From Lichenostomus cassidix (taxonomy: Eukaryota; Chordata; Aves; Passeriformes; Meliphagidae), in the NCBI GenBank assembly GCA_008360975.2, contig CM039179.1, positions 53,109,166 through 53,173,165 on the forward strand: a stretch of DNA of 64,000 bases, read 5' to 3'. Below the pieces are notes generated by a model that was not told the origin of the DNA, did no database searches, and saw only the letters and a list, made by a program, of their open reading frames with translations. The position numbers and the translations under genes were made by a program. Within the stretch, counting starts at the first letter, position 1; every line of letters starts with the position of its first letter. Shown piece after piece: positions 37,402-50,000 of the stretch.

Positions 37402-37406
37402 GTAGG

Positions 37407-39844
37407 ATAACTTTTATCTTTTCTTTTCCCAAGAAAAAATAACTCATGGCTATATCTTCACATCTTCTTGGATCACTGTGATTAAAAGGAGAGAAGAAAT
37501 ACAGTATTAATTCCTTTATAATTTTTACAGTGAACATGGAAAAAAAAAATCTGTCCAACTCACCTTTTGATCGGTTTTCCCAACAAGATTTGAGACACTA
37601 CCTTGATTAAATTATAGGAAATGGATTATAGACTACACAGAATGGTGTAGATGTGTTCTAATCATAATAAGCACTTCTGACGCCAAACATGTGAGATGTG
37701 TGTGAGGGACAAATCATGTTGGCTTAGTGATGGACTTCTAAGTAGAATCAAGAGGAATAGTAACTGTGAAATACTTGAAGTATGTTTCCTTACCAACCTG
37801 GCAAAGGAAATTACACATCTAGCCAAGACTTCAAAGTCTTGGCAGTTCCAAGACTCCATAAGCTTCTGTCTTCTTATTCCTGGTTATCGGTTGCTCCCAT
37901 ATCTAATTCAATATTCCTCTTCTTCTAAGCCTCTTCATGATTTTTTCGTTCCCGAACTGTTTGCAACATTTTGGTTTGCAGCAGTGCTCTACCATTTCCC
38001 CATCACTGAAACAAAATATTTGTTGCAATTTATTAAAATGCCTTTTTGAGATTTGAACCTTTCATATGTTTAGCTACAACATGTCCTTTGAACTAAGTCC
38101 ATTTGAAAGTTCATGGCCTATAGACCCTCATCTGGTGTGCTGTAAATTTCTTTGGGGTACATCAGTCCAAGTTGCTGAGAACTGGGAATAACATTTTCAG
38201 TGCTGCATTTCCCCAGGGGTAGTGGAAGCTGTGCACATGCTGGAGTAAGTAACAGGCAACACAGCACAGGTAAGAGATGATGGAAGCCAATTTGAGCCCT
38301 TTATACTGAAAGCAAAAAAGCATGCTTTAGAGTATCAAGTGCATGTAATAATATTTTTCTTCTGCAAGTCTACACAAAGAGCATAAGAAAATGAATTTTC
38401 TTTCAGTTAACAGTATTTAGTGTAATGACTACTTGAGCATAAGTTTTGGGAACAGTTATTTCCTGGGTCTTCCTACATGACCTTGTTGCTGAGAATTGAT
38501 CATAATGTATTATTGCAAAGGATTAAAAATTAGTTCTTGCTATTTTCTGGTCACTGTACAGTGAGAGAAGTGGTGAAGAAAATATTGCTTTGAAGGTAGT
38601 GTAGCCCCACATATTTAGTAGAAAGAAAGGAAATCTCATCCATCATCTTTGTGAAAAATCCCCAGATATGGTCTTTGGTGATCCTAGCTAGCCCTGTGGA
38701 ATTGCAGTGTTGTGCTGTTAGTTATTAGCTGCTGGTACCAGGGTTTTACAGGCTCTGGAGTCTGTAAATAAGTTTTGCTCTCATGCTAACACAACACAGT
38801 TATAGTCCAGGCAGTTGTGTTACCTTTGTGGTTGTGTGATAATGGCTTGGCAAGTGGACACTTTCATTTCATTCACATGTAATTTCCTACCACTATAACC
38901 AAGAAAGTGCATTTGAAATTACACTTTCTTTCTGCAAAAGAAGGCACATCACTTAAATGTTGGTTAGATCTGTTTAATAGCCTATCCAACATAATAGATT
39001 TAGTTTTTACTAAGACCATAAATTCATAGCATTACACAATCTGTTTTTTGTTTATTTAATCCTATCATTTTAATCTATACACTTGTGGGAGATGATGTTA
39101 ATGAAATTTAATGAAATCCCGATCTTGTTAGTGTCAAAGGAATTTTGTGATTGTCTTTTTTTAAATATTAAATTCATGTATGTTAATCAGGACTTCAGTG
39201 GATCCAAATTTCCCATTTGTTTCATTCAACAAGTTGCTGCTGAAGTAATGGCTCATCTACAAATTTTTATTCACAAATTAAGAAAATTGCTTCCTTCTTT
39301 ATTGTTGTTCTTAAACAGTTTATTCTTCAATAGTCATTTTTTGCCACATCTCAAAAGCATTAGGAAAAAATTACATTTTTTTTCCAAAGATAGCAACTTC
39401 ATAAGAAATAGACATGCTCCAAAAAAATTACTTTAAAACCATGAAATTTTTTTTTCATCATCTAGCTGGTGTTGACAAATAGTTCAATTCTTGTGCATAA
39501 AAAGGTGGTGTAAATTTGGAGTCTCGGCAATATTTCAATAAGATGCTAAAAATATTAGTTAATTCTTGAGATGTTAAAACATGAACAGCTGGACATTGAA
39601 ATTAATAGTGTCTCTCCCATCTCTGGTATTTTTTTAGACTTGATTTACCAAGAAAATGTGAATCCTAGGGGCAAGTGAGCTGTATCTATGATATTATTTG
39701 TGCAATAATAATGCTAAAAAACATCAGACTGGGCAGCTACTCAGCCTCTTGCAGAACCATGTCACATCATTGCCAGGAATGATTTATCAAGCCTCTGCTA
39801 TAGCATCTACAGTGATAGTGCCTTGACCAAAAGCCTTTAAGGAG
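37407..39844. other. AT-rich unannotated sequence
   Basis: It contains the 22-bp inverted repeat at 37822-37843. The 117-codon frames at 37696-38049 and 39083-39436 have no recognisable domains and I treat them as chance. Confidence 0.5.
37822..37843. repeat. Perfect 10-bp inverted repeat with 2-nt spacer
   Basis: GCCAAGACTT and AAGTCTTGGC face each other across the dinucleotide CA. A third partial copy (CCAAGACT) follows at 37848-37855. No function is evident. Confidence 0.85.
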
Positions 39845-40040
39845 CTTATTTCTGCAACAAATTGATCCTTATACCCTTTTCTTATTTACTGCCACCACTT
39901 TTCTGTTATTTGCTTTTGGCCAATGCCCCATCCTTACCGTTTTCTAGACTAAATAAACCCCTTCTTTCCTTTATATAGTATTCCCCTGGAGGTACTTGAA
40001 GAGACTGATCATGTCCCTAGTGTTTTCAGCTTGGTAGATG
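39845..40040 (-). repeat. Old CR1-like LINE fragment
   Basis: The plus strand carries 'atttctgcaac', 'ttttctagactaaataaacc' and 'aggtacttgaagagactgat' followed by 'catgtcccta'. These are phrases of the CR1 region just upstream of the 3' UTR, read in reverse, though partly rearranged. Divergence is high and the ends are vague. The assignment rests on phrase similarity only. Confidence 0.5.
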
Positions 40041-41212
40041 GCACTAGATCATTTAGTGTTCCTTCATATGGTTTATTTTCTGGTTGTTGTGTTTCATTTT
40101 GTTATTGATCCTTGTATTCCTATAGTTCTGTCCAACTCATTATCTGTGAGAAATAGCATTGCAGATACTGGGCAATGGATTCATGGTGATGTCACACAGC
40201 TTCCCTGCCCAAAGTGGAGCAGTGAAAGTGCTCCTGGTAATGCTGTCCTGGGGGTGCTGGTACTGTAAGAGATTGGTCCTTGGGGTTTGCCACATTGTGC
40301 AGTCCATGTTGGTGGGAGAGGCACGAAACCAAGGAACACTTGAGGCTCCATTTAGATTTGGAGAATGGTTTTGTGATCTTTGCCGTGGTCTACACTGAGA
40401 TGTGAAATGAAAGCTATTCCATACGTGGCAGAGGTATTAAGGAACAGAATGGAAAGGTTCAGTTGGGATGTTCATACTACAAAATGCCAGGTAGTTTGTT
40501 TTTTTCTTGCAGATTCAGATTGTTATCAGACACTTAATTACACTTAGTTCTGTAAGATTTCATCTGCTTTTTAATTCTGTTCTAATACTCTTCCATTACA
40601 GCTACTAGGCATCCAATTGTTTACATACCCTTATGGTAAGTCAGGGTAATCACTTCTACCCAGGCTGCTTCTGAGGGTATAAATTTGTGGTTTTTTGCAG
40701 CATGTGATGTTTTAGTATTCCTTTAGTGATGAGGCTTTCGCTGCTCCTAAAAGTGAATGGGCCTGGAGAAACCAGGGCTGATTGTTCTTCATACATCCTT
40801 CATCTGATAGGTTTATAGCTACCTTGGTGGTGAGTTTGGTAAGTTTACACCTTCTCTGTGCATGTATGTATGTGCTTATAGACATACTCTCCTTTTGTAT
40901 CATCCAAATGTAGACAGTGGTGGAATTACTTCTAAAGTGTTAGAAATCTCAGCTGCAGTGCAATATAGTAGACTTTGTTTCTTTATATGCTTTTTTTGGG
41001 TTGTTTTGTTTTCTTTTTCTAGGTGTGTGCAGCTGAGGTGTTGACTACAATGATGTTGAGTACAAGCATGATTACATTTAAACAACAAATAATCCCCAGA
41101 ATTTTAAGGGTGATGTAAGACTTCCATGGTAGCTTTACAAAGAGAACAGAAATCTGCCACTCTTTGTAGTGCTGCTTTCACCTTGGGTTCATTTCTAGCA
41201 GTTGGCTACATC
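40041..41212. other. Unannotated sequence
   Basis: No gene or repeat is recognised. 40130-40400 is somewhat richer in G than its surroundings and holds two overlapping open frames with no recognisable domain. Confidence 0.45.
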
Positions 41213-41218
41213 TTCCCT

Positions 41219-41793
41219 TGTTGTGATAAAAGCTGTAGTTTCCCCACCCTTTTATTCCTTAATGTGTTTACCCTTCCCCTATTGTCCTGCTTTCCCCACT
41301 TCACATGGTCCTGGCCATGCCCTTGGGTTTTCCCTATTGGTTCCTGTACCCTAACTCCACCCATGTACTGCCCCTGTGCCCAGAGGTCACCGGGCAATGT
41401 GCTGTCCCTGCCCCTCTGTCTCTCTAGAAAACTCCTCACCCTCCGCCATGTTGTAGTCTATGCACCATGCATGTCTATGCATGTGGATCTCTGTGCACAT
41501 GTGTCTGTGTGCATGAGGTCTTCACCCATGAGGCATCTCTGCCTCTGGGAGGTCTTTGGCCTCTGGTGCAGCCATGTGAATAAACCACTTCCATGGACAC
41601 CGTGCATAGACCCTTCTTGCCTCCTTTACCATCGCTGCGTTGTGGAACAGCAGACTGACCAGAGCTAGCCTTATGGCTCCCTGGCCAGTGAGAGCACAGT
41701 GACCAGCCCTGGGACAGAGGGTTTGGTGCTGAACCAGGCTGGGCAGAGATGCTCTCGAGTAAGGTCTGTTATAATAGCCTTTAAACCGCAACA
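41219..41793 (+). mobile_element. Solo LTR of a third retrovirus family
   Basis: A 575-bp, GC-richer LTR. It begins TGTTGTGATAAAAGC and ends AAACCGCAACA, so its ends form the short inverted repeat TGTTG/CAACA. Flanks are TTCCCT (41213-41218) and TGCCCT (41794-41799), a 6-bp target duplication with one mismatch. U3-like sequence includes a CCTATTGGTTCC element (reverse CCAAT, about 41333-41344). An AATAAA signal lies at 41579-41584, followed by a CCCTTCTTGCCTCC-like stretch. I recall similar LTRs in other bird genomes. The 6-bp duplication fits class II, but the class is inferred. The 180-codon frame across it (41126-41668) crosses the LTR boundary and is incidental. Confidence 0.85.
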
Positions 41794-41799
41794 TGCCCT

Positions 41800-43799
41800 C
41801 ACCCCAAGGGGCTGATGCCATACCAAGCAGTGCAGAATGGCTCGTGTGCAGGTCATCGGTCATTTCCACCTCCTCCCAGACCAGATGTACTGTATCCAAG
41901 CTACACAGCACACTGTTCTGCCTCTCTGTAATGCCTATGTCACCCTAAGACAAAGCAATCATTTTTTGTGTGCTTTCTCAGGTCAGGGTGTTGGAAATAA
42001 GGTGCACTGCAGTCCTCAGCATGAGAATTTTTAAGCACAAAAGAGAGTGTGAGTGTGGCTTCTCCTTAGATGGGTCCTGAGGGCAGGCAGGAATGTTTTC
42101 AGGCAGACAACCTGTGGAAATTGTGTTAGAGGACTGTGCAGGGGAAAGGAAGCATGCAATCTGATGTAGTCATGTCTATATAAATGTTCCCTGGATGGAA
42201 CTCTCCTTAGAACCATACACAGGTTTTCTTCTGGAAACAATTAATTGGTTTAGAGAGATTTGTGTAGCAATGAAAATTAGGGAATGAAGACACGAGGAGT
42301 AAACTGGGCAGAGAAGCTATTTAGCTTACATAAAGGTGTTTGTTGAGTGTGGTTTAAGACGTTATTCTTCACTCCTTATCTCATAAAATTGTATTCCATA
42401 GTTTTCTCATTTGTAGATTGGGTTGCAAAGCATAGTTTCACATGTATCAAATTGTTTTACCATGCAGATAAGGCAACAATGTATTTTGTCCTGGCTATCT
42501 CTGAGTAGTGATTTTTAACGATCTGACAGCCTTGTTCAAATGAAGAATCCATTACTTTAACAGCAGATACAAAATTGCAGAGAAAAATAATATTTTAAAC
42601 AAAAAAGTGATCTATGTGTGGGTGTGCCTCACTCAGCATTTATTACCCTTTATGGCAACTCAAACAATTTAAGAGATGTTTCTTCCTACTCCAGTGTGTC
42701 AACCTGCTTCTTTTGAAGAATGTGCATTCTCTGCAGAAAAAGCAGTCATTAATCCCACCAGAGTTCCTGAATTTTTATATATTTTGAGTACAATTCCTGC
42801 ACAGGTTTAAAGTAAGTTTGTGAGGCTGGTATTACAAAGAATTAAGTTGATAATTTCATCATTGTCCCTTGCAAATATTTAGCTGCTTATTTTTGTACGC
42901 TTGATCTTGAATCATTAATTTGCTTCCTACTTGTAATGTAGTTTAATACACAGAAATTTAATGTGACAGTTTCAATGTTATAATGATATGTATCTACTAT
43001 TTACTCATTGTTTTTTATTGCTTACCAAAAGGAATATATGCTGAGGTTTTGGGGTTCTTGTTGAGATTGGGTGTGGGAAAAGATACCTTAAACATGTGTT
43101 TTCTATTTCACTATAAGAATACCAAGGGCAAAGTGAATCTTCTATTAGAATAGTTCTAGCTGTGTGTATTTGCACAGTACATACTCATCTCTTCTGCCCA
43201 GTGTCTAAAGAAACTCTCTGTAACCGCAGTTTTCAGGCATGATAAAAAAGATGAAAATAACAAAGGTAAAAGATGGCAACAGTCATTCTTATGGGAACCA
43301 ATTTTCCAAGCTCCATGGGTTCTTCTAGTTCATCAGACATGCCTGAGGTAAGGGGCAATGGCCTTCATCAGCTTGTCTGTCCAGTATTACTCCAGTGTTG
43401 CAGGTCAGAAGAAAACTTCATGGACGAATGCAGTGCCAAGCTACCTTCCAATTTGAGACTAGCAGGAGAGCAGTGTACCTTCTTCTCTTTCTGCATTTTG
43501 AATTAGATGTTGAAAATTTCATCTAATGATCGGTTGGCTTTTCTTATGTCTTCAAAGGCTTTGCTGTTTTGGATTTCATTCTCTTCCTCATTGCCCAGTA
43601 GTACACATAGCCATGTCACAAAACCAACAATGTCAGTTCAGTCATAGTATGCAAATTGGGTGTTAATTTGGGAAGATGTAGAGGTACATTCCTCAACTGA
43701 GAAATGTGCACTTGGTGATATCAGTTGAAGGCTTGCTTAGAAAACAAAGAAAGAATTTGACCTGGGTTTTGCTCTAAAAATATGGACATTTTTTTAAGT
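41800..43799. other. Unannotated sequence
   Basis: No gene or mobile element is supported. The short frame at 43273-43506 and a possible mini-exon just before it were examined and not accepted. Confidence 0.45.
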
Positions 43800-44062
43800 A
43801 ATAGAAACATTCAGGTTGGAAAAGATCTCCAAAATCACAAAGTTAGGCTGAACACCACCATGCCAACTGGGCCATGGCACCCAAGGTCTTTTTTGAATTT
43901 AGGGCCCCAGAACTGGACACAGTACAATGCTCAAACTGTGAGGACTGCTGAGTGCAGAGGGACAATCACTTCCCTGCTTGCCACAGTATTTTTTTATACA
44001 GGTCAGGGTTTTATTGGCCTTCTCAGCCACCTGGACACACTGCTGGCTTGTAACCAGCTAGT
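43800..44062 (-). repeat. CR1 LINE fragment with internal deletion
   Basis: Two non-adjacent parts of minus-strand CR1 are joined. 43800-43895 is the extreme 3' UTR ('ggttggaaaagatctcc', 'aacaccaccatgccaac'). 43900-44055 is an upstream ORF2 part ('ccagaactggacacagta', 'gggacaatcacttccctg', 'ttggccttctcagccacc', 'gacacactgctggct'). The stretch that normally lies between them is missing, by a deletion after or during insertion. It is non-functional. Confidence 0.9.
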
Positions 44063-47000
44063 TCTAATACAGCATCTATTTTATTTTAAATATTTAATAT
44101 TTATAATGAATTTGATTATTCATGAAAAATTACTGAAAAAAATGGGAAAAAAAAAGAAGAGTTTTACCAGACTATATGAAAATATTGGAAAGGGTGGAAA
44201 GTATTGTTAGGTTCAACTTAGCACAGTTATATATCTCAAGCTATTCTATCTTGGGAAAAAAAAAACCAAAACTGGGTTTAATTTTTTCTTCCTCTACATG
44301 CTTCTTTTCCATTACATTTCTTCTCACTGAGAGTCATCTTTTCTTCTTCCTCAGAGAAACTTCTTGCTCTTACTTCCTGCTAGCTACAGAAGTCAAAAGT
44401 AATGACCACTTTAAAGTTTTATATATTGGTTTCAAGCTCAACAGATCCAATAAATTAATGAGTACTATGGATCTCCTCTCTTTGACTTACTGCTTAGGGC
44501 CATCTTCAGAGGGGAAAAAAAAAGGTTTTGCTTCCTAACTGGAAAGATTCTTTTAAAATGGAAAAGAATAGAAAGATAAGTTATTCTGAACCTTTCAAGT
44601 AAATGACAAACTTTTCAATTGACATCAGCAAAGGCCAGATTCACCCTTCATTCTATGTGAGCTTTGAACAAAGCATGAAGATAACAAGCTACAGGAAACA
44701 GGCCAGGGCTGCCTCCTTGTTTCTATTTGTTGCCCATACATTCTCCCTCCCAGCTGGAAAATTGCAGCTATAACTGCTATGCTTTCCTATCCATAAAAAG
44801 TCTGTAGCAAAAATACTGATTCAGCAGTGCTTTAACACTTATGAATGTCTCTCTCTCCCACTGACTTAGAATTTTTATAGGTTCTTCATCGTGACTTGGA
44901 ATTTGAGCAAATGTGCAGAAAGACAAACACATCATTACTGAATTCTGAGTGATTTTTCACATCACTGTATTCTAAGATGTTTAACTAGGTGGCTTTTTTT
45001 TCCTTAAAAAAAAAAAAAGAAGAAAAAAGAAGATGAAGTGTAAGCATAGAAAATCTTATCTGTATCTGTACTGCTATATCTGATATATCTATACTTGCGG
45101 CCTGTAAAACTGGAGTCTTATATGTCCTTTCAAGAGAATTGAAGAGGTTCTACACCCAAGACATGAGACATAAGGTAAATAAAACAGGGTGAAACTCATC
45201 TTTGGACTAAGTGTTCCATGAACTCAGGAGAGTTACATCTGTCCTTATCACAAGGTTTAAACACAAAAGGAAATTATAATTAAAGATCTGTAAATATACA
45301 TAGTGCTTTAGTCACAAATAGTAAGTCAAGGTTACCTTCTGCAGTCAACCTTTCATGTATCATGAGACCTAATTACAAAAGTGATGGTTTCCCCTTCAGC
45401 TGACTAAAGGCAGCACAAAACTATTCACTTCCACTGTTCATTCCTGGTCCTACCCTCCTTTACACTCAACTCAGTATAGTGAAAAAAGGAATTCTTTAAA
45501 AGTTTTCAAACATTTACAAGATAAAGAGAGATGCACTACATTTGGATACATAGAATTATATCTAATTTTACGTGTTTCTGAGAAGTGCAACAATCAATGT
45601 AACGGAATTGGGACTGAATGGTGCCTGGAAAAAAATCATAGATTTGTTATAGCAAGACTGTAAAAATAGAATGTGACATCTTTTTGTCTATAACATATTC
45701 AATAAAGCTGTAAAGTTAAAAGTGTGTTTTGAAGTGCTATAGACTAAAATGCCAAAACAGCATGCCAGTTTGTGTTCAGTAGAGTGTTAAATTTATAAAC
45801 ATGTTTGCAGAGGTTTTCCATGATTAAAATTGGCATATTTACTAATCTCTTCTTGGCTATTTCAGATGTATATTCTTTGTATATGGCTATCTAAAAGTGC
45901 CTATCACTATTTTTGTCTGTCTGAATGTATAGAATTGAAGGCCCAGATCTTCCATCACACATACCTGAGCAGCTCCCTTAAAGCTGATAAGAGTGAAGTG
46001 TGAAAGCTTTTGAAGGCCTTGAAATTCCTATAGAAAGTTAAGATTAAAGTTGCTGAACTCAATGAGCTTTCCATAGTGCATGAAAATGATCATGTGATGC
46101 TAGACTTGACAATTATTTTTATTTCATCAGAATCCCTATAGACAGTATTTGATAATGTTTATGAGGGTTAAACACGAATTTTGAGTAGTTTGTTCTCACC
46201 CCTCATACTGCAAGTATTAACCAGCTGTAAATTTTTGAAAAATGGCTTTGTGGAAGTTAGTTGCCTCTTCTAGCAATAAGAGGATAAACATGAAAATCTA
46301 ATCCCATGTGTCCTGAAATATATACCTTTGTGCATATAGTGACTATTGCAGGAGAAGAGCTACTGTATGTTTTTTATTTGATATCAGATCACTGTTATTA
46401 GGAGAAAGGATGGGAATACAGCTATTTTTACTCTTGTTTTCCACAGAAGTACTTCAGTTGTCCTTCACTTACACCCCCTCATCACACCCACAATACACAT
46501 TCATCGTATAATGCTTTATTGTTTAATCATTCATTTAACAAAGGTTTTAACTCAAGAAGTTTAATTTATCAATTGTGTGGGATTCTCTTCCTCCTCCTTT
46601 CTTCTTCTCTAAAGTGGGATTTGGTACTTCTTGTGCAGTGATGTGAATGTAAAAACTGAAGTGTTGTTTTATGTATTTCCTTAGGCTCTCCTTTTACATC
46701 AAGATTTTACTTTTTTAAAAAATAATTAGAAACATAATCCTTTAAAAGGCTCTGTGGTGGAATACTGTTACCTATTTTCCCGTGGAAGCAAGCCAAGCTG
46801 TGGTGCATAAGGATTAATTTCAGTTTCATTGCCCTAAGAAGTATATAAAGGACTGTAGTCAGATTAATATGAAGTAAAAAATATGAAGTAGGTAACAAAT
46901 AGAAGGATAGTAAATCTAAATCTTAAAAGTCAAAATCTTGCATATGTATATGCTCTGAACTTCTTGAGGGATTTTAATTGTGAGGTTTTTGTTTACCTAG

Positions 47001-50000
47001 GTTGCAGAGGAAAGATGTAATGTGGAAATATATGGGACTGATGATAAAAAATTCCGCTCTTGAAAGTTTCAAGCGAAAGTAAGAAGAGCAGGTTTATTAG
47101 AAAAGTGGATAGAACAAAAAGTGTTTAAAATTTCCTACAGCATTTCACGAAATTTGGTCTGGTGCTCTTGCTTTCAATTTATCATCTAAACATATTTTTT
47201 TTTTCTCATATCCAGCTGTTGAGAGAAAAAGATCACAGTAGTTCACTTAGCAGGTTTGTAAGGGTGTTTTTTCTTTCCACAGGCTATCAACACCTCACTG
47301 TATTGTTCAGCATTTCAAACATAAATTTTGCTTCCTCTGCTGTTCTGTTACATTTCTTCTCACACATTCTCTCTGACTTGCTCTCTCAAGCACTCAGTTT
47401 GCAAGAATTCTGAAGCATCTTGCCCAGAAATATGGGGCTGCACCAGACTCTTCCCACTACTGAGGATGAGTAACTGAAGGCCTCCTAATTTATCTAAAAC
47501 AAGGACTTAAAACTAAGTAGTGATCAGGGTTCTGTTGCCCTAAATTTTGTGTGTTTCTGTGTTGTTGGTTTATTTTTTAACTTCACTGCTGAATTGTGTA
47601 GTGAATGTAGTAAGTCATAAACACAGTAGAACTTTTTTACTATTTCGTGTGAGCAACTGAATTCTCTATCATATATTTACATAGGAACAAATGCATTATT
47701 TACACAGAAAAAGTCCTGCAGCATGGTTCATACATACATAATTTAGGACTTTGCCCCTCTGGAGCAGTCTGGCTCTGTCCACTCCACACAGTGTCAACCT
47801 GTGGGTTTCCTTAGAGCCCCATCTGGTACTCCTGTACAAGGCACTAGTAACAGCTCAGGTCATTTCAAACTGATCTGAAGGCTGTGTTGCAAACCATCAA
47901 AGAGGGCTTTTGTAGCATGAAACAAAGGATGCATGCAGAGTTTCAGGTTGGGCATACCTGTTTCTCAAGAGCACTAAGGCTGTTTTAGGATACTGGTGTT
48001 AGCCTGCTGGAGAAGTGCTGATAGGGAACAGCACAGGGCACCACTTTGGTGGCATTCATATTAATTTTAGAAAGGGACTCTGACGTGAGCAGCCCTGTGT
48101 GCTTGAAAAATCCTGGTCCTTGCTCAGCGAATTCCTTGCCCTGCACCCCCCAAACACACACTTGAGTTGTTTTGAACCAATAATCCTTTTCTGCAGTCTC
48201 TCACAGATCTGTGCTGGGATTGAGTCCTGCTGAGAGCTGGTTAGAATGCTGCAGACACTTCTACAGTTGCGAGAGCTAGTGCTCCAGTTTGCTCCCTAGT
48301 CTCATTTATTTAACAGTACAGATATACTCTGTGTTTATTTCTTCTTATCTGTGTATTCCTATAGCAATGCTGAATAGTTGCATCACTGTTATTATGGCTG
48401 ATCCAATCTTTGGCATTTAACTGACTTCTTTCTACATTCTGTATGAAGATATATCTATAAATACATACACACACAAATCCAGATAAAACTGTTTTCAGTA
48501 TTTCCAGATATCTTTCGGGGAAATAAAAATAGCCTCATACTCAGCATTTAGAACTATACAAGAATTTCTTTGCAGTAGTTACTCGTTTCTTTTCCTTCCA
48601 TATAACAATTCTCCCATCAACTCCAGAAACTGTTGAAGTACTTGCCTAGCCCTGGAATATTTGTTTGGACTGCTTCCTGACTTCGGTCATCAGGTTTTAT
48701 AAACCATAAAGCAGAGACTTCATAAACCACAAAGCAAACTACAGTACTGGATTTATCTTGGCGAAAAGAGCCTTAATGCTCTAACAATTTTTCCTTTATA
48801 AGCAATGTCCCTATTGCACTGCAGATGCCAAAAGCATCACATGCTTCTTTTTCTTAATCTCTTTAGTAGGCCCTAAATTTTAGTTGTGATTTATAGCCTC
48901 TCAGTAACTAGTTTCCAGTTTCATACTCAGCAGTATCACGGTCCTCAAGTTGCTGACCTGCTCAGCAAGCTGTTTAGGTGAAAATTGTGGCACCTGGCTG
49001 GTTTCCAAGCATGCCTGGACCTCCATTATTCTGGACTCCCAGAGCTCAGTTATTTCAAACCAAAGCAACTTTTCCAAAAAACTTAAATAATAATTACAAA
49101 GACAAAAAAAAATAAAATAATGAGCTAACTTAAGAAAATTTGAGAAACCCAACCTAGTGAACTCAAGTATATTGACCAGTATTTGAGGTAGTGGTAATCA
49201 AAGTAGTATTCAAGCCTTCTATTCTTGTGTTGTTTCATCAAAATCAAAGCTGACTTGAAGAAAAACACATGTGAATAATCTGTTTTTTTAAAAGCCAATT
49301 CTGCCATTCAGTGTTTTGACTTTTTTTTTAGTATTAATGTAACTTAGAAATAAAACAGTGATTTCCAAACAGTACTTTACAACTCCATTGCAGGGAGAAC
49401 AAAAGCTAATGAAATATGCCTTCTTCTCATTACTGCTTTTTGATGTCCTTCACCTGATCAGGCCTAAAGCTGAAATCTTAAACTGATTGCCCAGATGTGC
49501 TAAGTTTAGTCTTCTTGAAAGAGATGCTATGTGTAAAAATCCTCGTTATTTACTGAATATCTACTTGATTGCTTCATTTTTTGAACATCTCTAACCCAGC
49601 TGGTTTTAGGAAAACCCATCATCCAGGAGTTCTCTATTCCTCTGAAGGAGCCTAACTTGTCCCTAGATAGACACTTCTGTAGCATAGATATGTGAAGGTA
49701 TTTGACGGAAATCCTACCCCTTCAATTTGCTGAAATTTATCATTGAAAAATGTTGTTTGATCTGTGAAACAACACTGGTATGGATTTAGCATTCAAATAG
49801 TATTAAAAATATCAGCAGAGTAACTGAAAGTGCCAAAAATAATGCACAGTTTTAACCTTAAAGATTTGTGCATGTAGTTTACTTAGTTGATAGCAACCGA
49901 GTTGTGATTAATATTTACTGGCAGCAGTTGCAGCAACCTCAATGAAACTGCTTTTTTTCCTACCAAATCTAGAAATCTTAGTGACTTCTTTCAAGGACAC

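Noticed and set aside
37696..38049. 117-codon plus-strand frame
   Set aside because: No recognisable domain. It contains a perfect inverted repeat, and its composition is typical of chance frames.
41126..41668. 180-codon open frame, the longest in the window
   Set aside because: It starts outside and runs into the solo LTR at 41219-41793, crosses its polyadenylation signal and matches no family. The GC-richer LTR composition simply lowers stop-codon frequency.
43237..43506. Possible mini-exon (43237-43265, between an AG and GTAAAAG) and a following 77-codon frame with an internal GTAAGG
   Set aside because: The polypyrimidine tract is weak, the frame has no recognisable homology, and AG/GT pairs at this spacing are common by chance.
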